This document shows positions 42,981 to 51,274 of a stretch of DNA of 64,000 nucleotides, piece after piece. The stretch's first letter is position 1, and each line of letters opens with the position of its first letter. The notes under the pieces are model-generated. The model had not been told where the DNA came from. It was given only the letters and a program-made list of their open reading frames with translations, and did no database searches. Origin of the DNA: Kutzneria kofuensis (GTDB lineage: Bacteria; Actinomycetota; Actinomycetes; Mycobacteriales; Pseudonocardiaceae); assembly GCF_014203355.1 (NCBI RefSeq), contig NZ_JACHIR010000001.1:3040038-3104037 (forward strand), given 5' to 3'. Both the position numbers and the translations under genes were made by a program.

Positions 42981-44654
42981 CTGACCGTCAGCAACAACAC
43001 CCGGCTGGACCCGGTGACGCTGGAGCACAGCGAGGCCGGCCTGCCCGAGGTCGACACGTCCCATCCGCTCACCGCCGGCGCGCCCGTGCGCACCGAGGCG
43101 CCGACCTTCACCGAGCTCGGTGTGCGCGAGGAGATCGTGCGCGCACTGGCCGAGGCCGGCATCGAACGCACGTTCGCCATCCAGGAGTTGACCCTGCCGA
43201 TCGCGCTCGCCGGTGACGACGTCATCGGCCAGGCGCGCACCGGCACCGGCAAGACCCTGGGCTTCGGCGTGCCGCTGCTCCAGCGCATCGTCACGCCGGC
43301 CGACGGCGTGCCGCAGGCGCTGGTCGTGGTGCCGACCCGCGAGCTGTGCCTGCAGGTCACGCACGACATCACCGACGCCGGCAAGCACCTCGGCGTGCGG
43401 GTCGAGGCCATCTACGGCGGCCGCCCGTACGAGCCGCAGATCGCCGCCCTGCGCAAGGGCGTCGACGTGGTGGTCGGCACGCCCGGCCGGCTGCTGGACC
43501 TGGCCGAGCAGCGCCACCTGGTGCTGGGCAAGGTCCGCAACCTGGTGCTGGACGAGGCCGACGAGATGCTCGACCTGGGCTTCCTGCCCGACATCGAGCG
43601 CATCCTGCGGATGGTGCCCGAGCAGCGGCAGACGATGCTGTTCTCGGCGACGATGCCCGGCCCGATCATCAAGCTGGCCCGGACCTTCCTGAACCAGCCC
43701 ACGCACATCCGGGCCGAGGAGAACGACGCCGGCGCGATCCACGAGCGCACCAAGCAGTTCGTCTACCGGGCGCACTCGCTGGACAAGGGCGAGCTGATCG
43801 CCCGCGCGCTGCAGGCCCGCGACCGCGGCCTGACGATGATCTTCACGAAGACCAAGCGGACCGCCCAGAAGATCTCCGACGACCTGGTCGAGCGCGGGTT
43901 CGCCAGCGCGGCCGTGCACGGCGACCTGGGCCAGGGCGCGCGTGAGCAGGCGCTGCGGGCGTTCCGCTCCGGCAAGGTGGACGTGCTGGTCGCCACCGAC
44001 GTCGCCGCCCGCGGCATCGACGTCGAAGGTGTGACGCACGTCATCAACTACCAGTGCCCCGAGGACGAGAAGACCTACGTGCACCGGATCGGCCGGACCG
44101 GCCGCGCGGGCCGCGAGGGCGTGGCCATCACGCTGGTCGACTGGGACGAGGAAACACGCTGGAAGAGCATCTCCGACGCGCTCGGCCTGGACATCCCGGA
44201 GCCGGTGGAGACCTACTCCACCTCCGACCACCTGTTCACCGACCTGGACATCCCGACCGACACGACCGGCCGGCTGCCGATGAGCCAGCGCACCCGCGCC
44301 GGGTTGTCCGCCGAGGTCGAGGAGGACCTGTCCGGCGGCAAGAAGACCCGTAACCGTCGCCGCAGCGGTCGCGGTGGCGCGTCGGCGTCCACGTCGTCCC
44401 GCCCGGCCGGGCAGAGCCAGGCCAGCGGTGACGGCGAGCAGGGCGAGACGAAGCCGCGCCGCACGCGCACGCGCCGCCGTGCCGGCGTGGAGCAGGGCGA
44501 GGCCGCGCCGGCCGACGAGGCGCAGAGCAGCGCGAACGAGGACGCTCCCAAGGCGGACCGGCCGCGCCGGGTGCGCCGCCGACGCCGTTCGGGCGTCGAG
44601 GTGAGCGCGGGCGAGCAGGCCAACACGGGCGACACGGAGCGTTCGGCAGACTAG
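42981..44654 (+). CDS. rhlE: DEAD-box RNA helicase, RhlE-type
   Basis: 557 aa if CTG 42981 (encoding [11 protein letters not shown]) is the start; it has GAGAGAGG 8 bases upstream. GTG 42951 is the conventional alternative. Motifs: [19 protein letters not shown] with Q motif FAIQELT, Walker [27 protein letters not shown]. The C-terminal 130 residues are low-complexity Arg/Ser/Gln/Glu ([10 protein letters not shown]), an RNA-binding tail. Unwinds structured RNA in translation or decay. Backbone gene (Rv3211). The next gene starts 5 bases on. Confidence 0.92.
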   Translation: MTVSNNTRLDPVTLEHSEAGLPEVDTSHPLTAGAPVRTEAPTFTELGVREEIVRALAEAGIERTFAIQELTLPIALAGDDVIGQARTGTGKTLGFGVPLLQRIVTPADGVPQALVVVPTRELCLQVTHDITDAGKHLGVRVEAIYGGRPYEPQIAALRKGVDVVVGTPGRLLDLAEQRHLVLGKVRNLVLDEADEMLDLGFLPDIERILRMVPEQRQTMLFSATMPGPIIKLARTFLNQPTHIRAEENDAGAIHERTKQFVYRAHSLDKGELIARALQARDRGLTMIFTKTKRTAQKISDDLVERGFASAAVHGDLGQGAREQALRAFRSGKVDVLVATDVAARGIDVEGVTHVINYQCPEDEKTYVHRIGRTGRAGREGVAITLVDWDEETRWKSISDALGLDIPEPVETYSTSDHLFTDLDIPTDTTGRLPMSQRTRAGLSAEVEEDLSGGKKTRNRRRSGRGGASASTSSRPAGQSQASGDGEQGETKPRRTRTRRRAGVEQGEAAPADEAQSSANEDAPKADRPRRVRRRRRSGVEVSAGEQANTGDTERSAD

Positions 44655-44659
44655 GGCCC

Positions 44660-46042
44660 GTGGAGAGCCCCGAGGAGAGCGCCCCCGTGGCCGCCGAGGT
44701 CGACGAAGACGTGCTCGACGAGTCCGCCGAGCACGTCCCGCCGCCCGCGCCCGTGGGCCCGCGCACGCGGTTCCGACGCAAGCGCGACTACGCCGTGGTC
44801 GTGCTGATCGTGCTGCTGGTCGCCGGTGTCGCCACGGTCTGGTGGCGGGGCAGCGACGCGGCCGCGACGGTGTCGGTGACCGGCTCCAGCAACGTCACCG
44901 TGCCGCCGAAGCCGGCGGCGGTGCCGGCCGAGTTCAAGCAGCTGTGGCAGGCCCGCAGCGGCGCGACGCCGGACCCGGTGGTGGTCGGCCCGACCGTCGT
45001 CACGGGCGACAAGCACACGGTGACCGGGCACGACCCGGTCACCGGCGCGACCCGGTGGAGCTACGACCGCGGCAACCTCGACCTGTGCACGGTCACCGCG
45101 GCCTGGGGCAAGGCGCTCACCGTCTACCACAAGACGCACAACTGCAGCGAGGTCACCGAGCTGGACGGGGTGACCGGCAAGCGGGGCGCGCAGCGCAACG
45201 GCGACGCCGAGCTGAACACCCAGCTCATGTACGACGGCACGTACGTCTCCACCAGCGGCACCAAGCTGATCGACACGTGGCGGTCCGACCTGGTGCAGAC
45301 CCAGCAGTACGGCACCGTGACCGCGATGGTCAACCACGACAAGCAGCCCCGGCTGAACTGCGTGTACAGCTCGGAGCTGTCGGGGCCGAACCTGCTGGCC
45401 GTGCTGGAGCGCTGCCCGGACGAGCAGTTCAACCGGCTGACCGTGCTGCGCCCGGGCGGCACCGAGGGCGACGGCGAGAAGCCGAACGTGGTGTTCAGCG
45501 TGCAGGTGCCCGGCGACGGCGGCCGCATCGTGGCGCTCACGGACCAGCGGGCGGCGGTCGCGCTGCCCAACCCGAGCCGGCTGGTGATCTGGAACAGCAC
45601 CGGTTCCCAGGTGGAGACGGTGCCGCTGGAGGGCATGGACCTGTCCGCGACCCCGAACTCGCTGGTCCAGCCGGCGGTGGCGTTCACCTGCATCCAGACG
45701 CCCGACCAGACCGGCGCCTGCGAGCCGAACAGCTGGACCACCACCAACTCCATCGGCGCGCGGGTCGTCACCTGGTTCACCGGCACCAAGACGATCGCGC
45801 TGTCCGGGTCCACCCTTGATCCACTGTGGACCGTGGACGGCTCGTTCGGCCCCGGAACGGTCTACGCCGACCGGATCCTGGTGCCCGTCCCGGGCGGACT
45901 GGCCGTTGTGGACCCGGCCAACGGCAACCGCGGCCCGGACGTGAAGGTGGACCGCAAGGGCTACCAAGGGCAGGTGCGGCTGGCCACGCTCGGCGACGTG
46001 CTGCTGGAGCAGCGTGGCGACACTCTCGTCGCCATGCGCTGA
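44660..46042 (+). CDS. Single-pass membrane protein with PQQ-like propeller
   Basis: 460 aa from GTG 44660. Acidic cytoplasmic N-tail, membrane helix YAVVVLIVLLVAGVATVWW (about 44-62), then an extracytoplasmic domain with Trp-rich PQQ-type repeats (VTGHDPVTGATRWSYDRG, TLDPLWTVDGSFG, GGLAVVDPANGNRG). Equivalent to Rv3212. Several Cys may pair outside the cell. Function unknown; tightly linked to the helicase gene. Confidence 0.82.
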   Translation: MESPEESAPVAAEVDEDVLDESAEHVPPPAPVGPRTRFRRKRDYAVVVLIVLLVAGVATVWWRGSDAAATVSVTGSSNVTVPPKPAAVPAEFKQLWQARSGATPDPVVVGPTVVTGDKHTVTGHDPVTGATRWSYDRGNLDLCTVTAAWGKALTVYHKTHNCSEVTELDGVTGKRGAQRNGDAELNTQLMYDGTYVSTSGTKLIDTWRSDLVQTQQYGTVTAMVNHDKQPRLNCVYSSELSGPNLLAVLERCPDEQFNRLTVLRPGGTEGDGEKPNVVFSVQVPGDGGRIVALTDQRAAVALPNPSRLVIWNSTGSQVETVPLEGMDLSATPNSLVQPAVAFTCIQTPDQTGACEPNSWTTTNSIGARVVTWFTGTKTIALSGSTLDPLWTVDGSFGPGTVYADRILVPVPGGLAVVDPANGNRGPDVKVDRKGYQGQVRLATLGDVLLEQRGDTLVAMR

Positions 46043-46086
46043 TCCGGTACTACACGCTGCGTGCGGGGTGAGGCAGACTCCCAGCC

Positions 46087-46974
46087 ATGAGCGCCGCGTC
46101 CCAGCTGACCCCCAACCGCGCCGGCCGGGTGGACCTGCCCGGCCGCTACGGCCCGATCGCCGCGCTGAGGGCCCCCGCCGCCGGCACGGATCTCGGCGCG
46201 ACGGCGCTGCTGGTGCCCGGCTACACCGGGTCCAAGGAGGACTTCGCACCGCTGGTCGACCCGATCGCCGACGCCGGCATCGAGGTGCTGGCGATCGACC
46301 TGCCCGGCCAGTACGAGTCGCCGGGGCCGGACCAGGAGTCGGCGTACCGGCCGTCCGCGCTGGGCACGGTGCTGGCCGACCTGGTGGCCAAGATCGCCGC
46401 CGACGGCCGGCGGGTGCTGCTGCTCGGCCACTCCTACGGCGGCCTGGTGGTGCGGGCGGCGGTGCTGGCCCACGCTCCCGTCACCGGTCTGACGCTGATG
46501 GACTCCGGCCCGGCGGAGCTGCCGCCCGGTGACCGCCGTAGCGCCCTGGACGCCGGCGAGACGGTGCTGCGGGAGCACGGCATCGAGGCGGCCCACCAGG
46601 TGTTGGAGTCCCGTGCCGCGGAGGACCCGGCCTGGGCGGAGACGCCGATCGAGCTGAGGGAGTTCAAGCGCACGCGGTTCCTGCGCTCGGCCCCGGCCGG
46701 CCTGCTGGGTATGGCCGACGGCCTGCGTTACGAGCCGGACCTGGTGACCAAGCTGGCCGCCGCCCTGCGCACCGCCGGCGCGTCCGCGCTGGTGATCTGC
46801 GGCGAGCAGGACGACGCGTGGTCGGTGGCCTCGCAGCGGGACATGGCCGACCGGCTCGACGCCGACTTCGCCGTGGTCGTCGGGGCCAAGCACTCCCCCA
46901 ACACGGAAAACCCGGACGGCCTGCTCGGCACGATCCTGCCGACCTGGCGCGCCTGGCTCGCCGACGCCGTCTGA
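46087..46974 (+). CDS. Alpha/beta hydrolase
   Basis: 295 aa, ATG 46087. VPGYTGSKEDF oxyanion strand, GHSYGG nucleophile, CGEQDDAW acid and GAKHSPNTENP His. Cytosolic. It follows the PQQ-like gene after 44 bases and overlaps nothing; substrate unknown. Confidence 0.83.
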   Translation: MSAASQLTPNRAGRVDLPGRYGPIAALRAPAAGTDLGATALLVPGYTGSKEDFAPLVDPIADAGIEVLAIDLPGQYESPGPDQESAYRPSALGTVLADLVAKIAADGRRVLLLGHSYGGLVVRAAVLAHAPVTGLTLMDSGPAELPPGDRRSALDAGETVLREHGIEAAHQVLESRAAEDPAWAETPIELREFKRTRFLRSAPAGLLGMADGLRYEPDLVTKLAAALRTAGASALVICGEQDDAWSVASQRDMADRLDADFAVVVGAKHSPNTENPDGLLGTILPTWRAWLADAV

Positions 46975-46975
46975 C

Positions 46976-47284
46976 TCAGGACCACCAGAACAGCCACAGG
47001 GTGACGGCGGCGTCGACGAGCACGGCCATTGAGGCCAGCGCGGAGACGACGCCGGCACGGCGGTCGGCGGCGCGCTGCAGCAGCACGCCGATCGCGGCGG
47101 CGAGCGCGTGACCGCCGACCGCGGCCCAGCCGAACCCGGGATATCCCTGTAGCTGGAAGAAGATCTGCGACCCCAGCACGACGAGCAGCAGGATCACCAG
47201 GCACGCGGCAACCGCGCCGCTGGCGCCGCGCAGGACGCTGCGCCGCGGCGTCGCCTTCTCGGGCTCGGTCATCGTCTCGGTCAC
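46976..47284 (-). CDS. Small membrane protein, three helices
   Basis: 102 aa from GTG 47284, fixed by AGGAGGTGAC right upstream (ATG 47272 is internal). Three hydrophobic stretches: AVAACLVILLLVVLGSQIFF, GFGWAAVGGHALAAAIGVLL and SALASMAVLVDAAVTLWLFW. Not a family I can name. 23 bases behind the RecB-like gene on the same strand. Confidence 0.7.
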   Translation of the reverse strand: MTETMTEPEKATPRRSVLRGASGAVAACLVILLLVVLGSQIFFQLQGYPGFGWAAVGGHALAAAIGVLLQRAADRRAGVVSALASMAVLVDAAVTLWLFWWS

Positions 47285-47307
47285 GTCACCTCCTGAAGTA
47301 CCCGTGG

Positions 47308-48144
47308 CTACGGCGCGAGCATCGACCACGGCTCGAGTTCCTCGGCCACCGCGGAGCCCTCGGGGCAGCTCCGCCGGAAGTCGCACCACGAGCACTGCCG
47401 GCCCGGCCGCGGTGGGAACAGGATGTCGGGGTCGCCGCCCGCGGCCAACGTGTCGCCGGCCACCGTGAGTTCGTCGGCGCTCTCCTCGGCGCGGGCCACG
47501 TGCCGGGCGAGCGAGTCGTCGGTGTGCTCCCATGCTGCCACCGACCGCGTCGGCAGGTGGTGAAGCTCCACCCGATGGCATGGTTTGCGCAACGTCCGCC
47601 GGGCCGCGATCGCATACAGGGCAAGGGCTTGCGAGCCGCGGGCGTCGTCGGTGGTGAGGGCGTGCCGGCCGGTCTTGTAGTCGACGATGACCAGTTCGCC
47701 GTCCCGCACGTCGATCCGGTCGACCCGGCCCTCGGCGATGATTCGCCCGGCCGGCGCGGAAACCCAGCGCTCCAGGCCGATCGGGTCGTCGCTGACGTCG
47801 GTGTCCTCGACGTAGTGCGCGACCCAGTCCCGGGCCCGGTCCCGGTATTCGGCCTGCTGGTCGACGTCGCGGAAGCCGTCACCCTTCCAGTTGCGGGTGA
47901 CCAGCGCGGCCGCCTGTTCGGGGGTGCGCCGATCGACCGGTAGGTCGAAGAAGGCGCGCAAGGCGTTGTGCACCACCGCGCCCAGCGTGTTGTGCGCCCA
48001 CGCGCCGGCCCGCGGCGGCATGGGCCGGTCGAGGTAGTTCATCCGGTAGCGGCGTCGGCAGTCCGTCCAGGTGGCGAGCTTGGCGGGCGTGACGCGCACC
48101 AGTTTGGGCGGCATGCTCTCGAACAGTCCGAGCTGATCTGGCAC
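47308..48144 (-). CDS. RecB-family PD-(D/E)XK exonuclease with Cys cluster
   Basis: 278 aa, GTG 48144. Nuclease core: EGRVDRIDVRDGELVIVDYK (D...D-x-K) and QALALYAIAARR. An early Cys (TWTDCRRRY) and the C-terminal CSWCDFRRSC give C...C-x2-C-x5-C, the 4Fe-4S layout of Cas4/AddB nucleases. Stand-alone RecB-like nucleases of this size are common in actinobacteria (Rv2119-like). Probably acts on DNA ends; not part of a CRISPR locus here. Confidence 0.85.
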   Translation of the reverse strand: MPDQLGLFESMPPKLVRVTPAKLATWTDCRRRYRMNYLDRPMPPRAGAWAHNTLGAVVHNALRAFFDLPVDRRTPEQAAALVTRNWKGDGFRDVDQQAEYRDRARDWVAHYVEDTDVSDDPIGLERWVSAPAGRIIAEGRVDRIDVRDGELVIVDYKTGRHALTTDDARGSQALALYAIAARRTLRKPCHRVELHHLPTRSVAAWEHTDDSLARHVARAEESADELTVAGDTLAAGGDPDILFPPRPGRQCSWCDFRRSCPEGSAVAEELEPWSMLAP

Positions 48145-48160
48145 CGATCCACCGTAGCGG

Positions 48161-48778
48161 TCACGCCGCGCCCGTGATGAACCCCTTCACCGACTCGGCC
48201 ACCAGCTGCACGGCGATCGCGGCCAGCAGCAGGCCGGCGATCTTGGCCACGAGCACGATGCCGCTGTCCTTGATCAGCCGGATGACCAGGCCGGAGTAGC
48301 GCAGCACCAGGTAGTTGATCAGGTGCACGGTCAGGATCGCCGCGGCCAGCGCCAGATAGCTGGCGACCTGCCCGTTGGCCTGCCGGACGAACACGATCGT
48401 CGCCGCGATCGCGCCGGGGCCGGCCAGCAGCGGCGTGCCCAGCGGCACCAGCGCGATGTTGACGTCCTCGACGGCCTCCGGCTGGGTGGTGCCCTTGCCC
48501 GTCAACAGGTCCAGCGCGATCAGCAACAGCAGCAGCCCGCCCGCGCCCTGCAGCGCCGGGATGCCGATGCCGAGGTAGGACAGGATCGCCTCGCCGCCGA
48601 TGGCGAACGCCGAGATCACGCCCAGCGAGACCAGCACGCCCTGCCGGGCCGCCTTGTTGCGGGACTCGCGGCTGCGCCGGCCGACCAGGCTCAGGAACAC
48701 CGGGATGTTGCCGGTGGGGTCCATGATCACGGTCAGCGTGATGGTCGCCGTGAGGTACAGCGTGACGTTGAAGATCAC
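48161..48778 (-). CDS. MarC family integral membrane protein
   Basis: 205 aa from GTG 48778 (GTGA overlap with the PHP gene). Six hydrophobic segments, with TITLTVIMDPTGNIPVFLSL and ALVPLGTPLLAGPGAIAATI, the two family motifs. MarC proteins were once tied to drug resistance without proof; transport role unknown. Confidence 0.9.
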   Translation of the reverse strand: MIFNVTLYLTATITLTVIMDPTGNIPVFLSLVGRRSRESRNKAARQGVLVSLGVISAFAIGGEAILSYLGIGIPALQGAGGLLLLLIALDLLTGKGTTQPEAVEDVNIALVPLGTPLLAGPGAIAATIVFVRQANGQVASYLALAAAILTVHLINYLVLRYSGLVIRLIKDSGIVLVAKIAGLLLAAIAVQLVAESVKGFITGAA

Positions 48779-49635
48779 CCGATGACCACCTGGCTCCCGC
48801 TCGCCTTGTCGACCAGCGCGTCCAGCATCTCCGGCGCGGTCGTCTCCTGACCGAGCCTGACGACCTTGTTGGTGCCGTGGTAGTCGCTCGACCCGGTGAC
48901 GACCAGCGACAGGTCGGCGGCCAGCGCCCGCAGCCGGGCCCGGGTCGGCTCGTCGTGGTCGGGATGGTCGACCTCGACGCCGGACAGGCCGCGGTCGGCC
49001 AGGTCGGCGATCACCTCGGCCGTCACGATCGGGCCCCTCGAGCGGGCGAACGGGTGCGCCAGCACGGTCACGCCACCGGCGTCGGCGATCATGTCGATCG
49101 CCGTCTCGACCGGGGTGTCCGTGCGGGGCATGTGGTAACTGCTGCCGGTGGCCAGGTACTTGGCGAACGCCTCGTCCACGGTCCGCACGACACCGGCCCG
49201 GATCAGCGCGCGGGCCAGGTGCGGCCGGCCGCCGGGCGAGTCGGCGGGCAGCCGGCCCATCACGTCGTCGGCGTCGACCGGGAAGCCGTCGGCCGCCATC
49301 CGCTCCGCCATCCGCCGCAGCCGGTCCCGGCGCTCCGCCCGCAGCCGGCTCTGCTCGGCCTTGAGCGCCGGCGACTCCGGGTCGAACAGGTAGGCCAGCA
49401 GGTGCACGGTCACGTGCCCGCCGACGCCGTCCGGTGACTTGCAGGACAGTTCGGCGCCGGGGACGAGCCGCATGCCCGGCGACACCGCCGCCGCGGCCTC
49501 CGCCCAGCCGGCGGTCGTGTCGTGGTCGGTGATGGCCACGGCATCGAGGCCGGCGGCGGCCGCGGCCGCCATCAGTTCGGCAGGAGAGTCCGTCCCGTCG
49601 GAACGGGACGTGTGAGCATGCAGGTCGATAACCAC
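48775..49635 (-). CDS. PHP-domain phosphoesterase
   Basis: 286 aa, GTG 49635. PHP motifs: DLHAHTSRSDG (I), ITDHDT (II), VPGAELSCK (III) and TVLAHP and SSDYHG (IV). Matches the YciV/TrpH group, which hydrolyses 3',5'-nucleoside bisphosphates and trims RNA 5' ends. Coupled to the MarC gene. Repeat copy D lies between its start and the upstream PH-domain gene. Confidence 0.88.
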   Translation of the reverse strand: MVIDLHAHTSRSDGTDSPAELMAAAAAAGLDAVAITDHDTTAGWAEAAAAVSPGMRLVPGAELSCKSPDGVGGHVTVHLLAYLFDPESPALKAEQSRLRAERRDRLRRMAERMAADGFPVDADDVMGRLPADSPGGRPHLARALIRAGVVRTVDEAFAKYLATGSSYHMPRTDTPVETAIDMIADAGGVTVLAHPFARSRGPIVTAEVIADLADRGLSGVEVDHPDHDEPTRARLRALAADLSLVVTGSSDYHGTNKVVRLGQETTAPEMLDALVDKASGSQVVIG

Positions 49636-49711
49636 CCGGACAGTCTCGCCGACATCGCGACAACCGCGAAATCAGTGATGGGCCGGCGTGACCTGGGCCA
49701 ATGAGACAGCC

Positions 49712-49866
49712 GATCGCGAGGCCCCGCCGATGCTTGGCCCGGTTGGCGCGTTTCGAGCGCCGCCGCACCACGCGCCCCACCACTCAGCCGACGCGGCGCT
49801 CGAAACGCGCCAAGGGCCAGGCATCGGCCCCCGAAGGGGCCGAGCCCCGCGCGGAACGCGCGGCGT
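49712..49866. repeat. Structured intergenic repeat, copy D (full length)
   Basis: Long hairpin: CGATGCTTGGCCC (49728-49740) / GGGCCAGGCATCG (49814-49826) with one G-U on the plus strand, and a perfect 21-bp stem 49743-49763 / 49793-49813 (starts TTGGCGCGTTTCG). Then GGCCCC-CGAA-GGGGCC (49826-49841) and CCGCGCG-GAA-CGCGCGG (49847-49863). It ends 4 bases from the stop codon of the minus-strand PH-domain gene. Compare copies A, B, C. Confidence 0.88.
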
Positions 49867-49867
49867 G

Positions 49868-50428
49868 TTACGGCACCATCTTCTTGCCGCGGGCGGCCCG
49901 CTGCGCCTTGATCATGGAGAAGCGCTCGGCCTGCGCCTTCTTGTCACCGAAGACCAGCTCGGAGATGGCGTCGTAGACCTCCTCCGGGCGAGGCAGGTAC
50001 TCGATCTTGTTGAGTGCCTGGATCTGGCCCGCCGACTCCACGATGAGCGTGCCGTAGCCGAACATCCGCCCACCGAGACTGCGCTCGTAGGTGAGGTCGG
50101 TGACCTTGGTGACCGGCATCATCGCCACCTTGGTCACGAAGACGCCGCTGGTGATCATGAACCGTTTGTCGGTCACCACGATCCGCTCCACCCACCACTC
50201 GATGACGAAGTAGGCGAACCGCAGCAGCACCAGCAGCGCCGCGTACCACAGGATGTTCTGCACGACCGCCGCGTCCGACGGCAGCAGGTGCGAGATCAGG
50301 ACGGCGCCGGTGAGCAGCGCCGCCGCCTCGAAGATGTCCCAGAGCAGTGTGGCCCAGTGCCGACGCACCCGGATGACCCTGCGCTCGGTCCCGAGCAGGT
50401 ACTCGTCTGGATCCCTGGGTGCGAACAC
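49868..50428 (-). CDS. Bacterial PH-domain membrane protein
   Basis: 186 aa, GTG 50428. Two membrane helices (WDIFEAAALLTGAVLISHLL; ILWYAALLVLLRFAYFVIEW) followed by a bPH2-type domain: RIVVTDKRFMITSGVFVTKV, MPVTKVTDLTYERSLGGRMF. Common in actinobacteria; role unknown. Followed on the same strand by repeat copy D; preceded by a 52-aa membrane protein gene. Confidence 0.85.
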   Translation of the reverse strand: MFAPRDPDEYLLGTERRVIRVRRHWATLLWDIFEAAALLTGAVLISHLLPSDAAVVQNILWYAALLVLLRFAYFVIEWWVERIVVTDKRFMITSGVFVTKVAMMPVTKVTDLTYERSLGGRMFGYGTLIVESAGQIQALNKIEYLPRPEEVYDAISELVFGDKKAQAERFSMIKAQRAARGKKMVP

Positions 50429-50455
50429 GTAGGCGTTCTCCCCTCCCGCCGGGTG

Positions 50456-50614
50456 CTAGAACAGGTTCTGCACGAAACTGATCAGCGCCTCGGCCCCACC
50501 ACGAAGTGTGCCAAGGACATTGTGCACCAGGGTAGCGGCCTGTGCGGGAGCGCTCACCAGGAAAAAGAGCACCAACGCAACGCCGGCCCAGATCAGGATC
50601 TTCTTCAGGTTCAC
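50456..50614 (-). CDS. Small membrane protein (52 aa)
   Basis: GTG 50614 start, MNLKKILIWAGVALVLFFLV helix near the N-terminus and an amphipathic end (GGAEALISFVQNLF). 27 bases ahead of the PH-domain gene, so likely co-transcribed. The frame is open to 50731, but homologous small proteins start at the Asn-Leu-Lys-Lys. Function unknown. Confidence 0.65.
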   Translation of the reverse strand: MNLKKILIWAGVALVLFFLVSAPAQAATLVHNVLGTLRGGAEALISFVQNLF

Positions 50615-50760
50615 GGCGACCAACCCCGTCCAAGTACTTTCCGCAGCCTTCACACCCTCGCTGCAAGGTTGTACCGCACCGAGGTTCGCTTCGGGAGGTT
50701 TGTACTGCGCTCGGGTCAGCGCTGGCCGCACAGAGCGGAAAGTCGCTACGCTCCGTGTTC

Positions 50761-51183
50761 ATGGTCTCGGACGACGCTCAGCGTACTCGCTGCGTTGGCG
50801 GAATCGCACACGACTCGCGCGGCCGACTTTTGCTCGTTAAGCGCGGCAAACCGCCAGGTCAGGGCTTGTGGTCGATTCCGGGCGGCCGAGTGGAGCAGGG
50901 CGAGTCGGACGAGCGGGCGGTCGAGCGCGAGCTACTGGAGGAAACCGGACTCAGAGTTATCGTCGGTCACCTGATCGGATCGGTGGTCCGTCCGGCCCCC
51001 GTGGGCGTTTTTGACATCAGTGACTACTCCTGCCAGGCAATAGGCGGCGCGCTGCGACCCGGTGACGACGCGGCCGACGCCGCCTGGGTGGACGCCGAGA
51101 CCTTCGCCACACTCGAACGCCGCAATCTCCTCACGGAGGGTCTCGTCGAGGCTCTGACCTCGTGGAACGTCCTACCTAGATGA
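50761..51183 (+). CDS. Nudix hydrolase
   Basis: 140 aa, ATG 50761. Full Nudix box GGRVEQGESDERAVERELLE-ETG (residues 41-63). IAHDSRGRLLLVKRGKPPGQ and WSIPGG resemble MutT/ADP-ribose pyrophosphatase-type enzymes. Substrate not determinable. Divergent from the 52-aa membrane protein gene. Confidence 0.88.
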   Translation: MVSDDAQRTRCVGGIAHDSRGRLLLVKRGKPPGQGLWSIPGGRVEQGESDERAVERELLEETGLRVIVGHLIGSVVRPAPVGVFDISDYSCQAIGGALRPGDDAADAAWVDAETFATLERRNLLTEGLVEALTSWNVLPR

Positions 51184-51274
51184 TCACTGCTTGATCGACT
51201 GCACGAGGGTGTGCACCAACCCCGAGAACTGCCCGAAAGCACCAACATCCACTACCGCGATCACGCTGCGGGTG

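Noticed and set aside
47308-48144. RecB-like gene as a CRISPR-associated Cas4
   Set aside because: No repeats, Cas1/Cas2 or other cas genes are present in the window.
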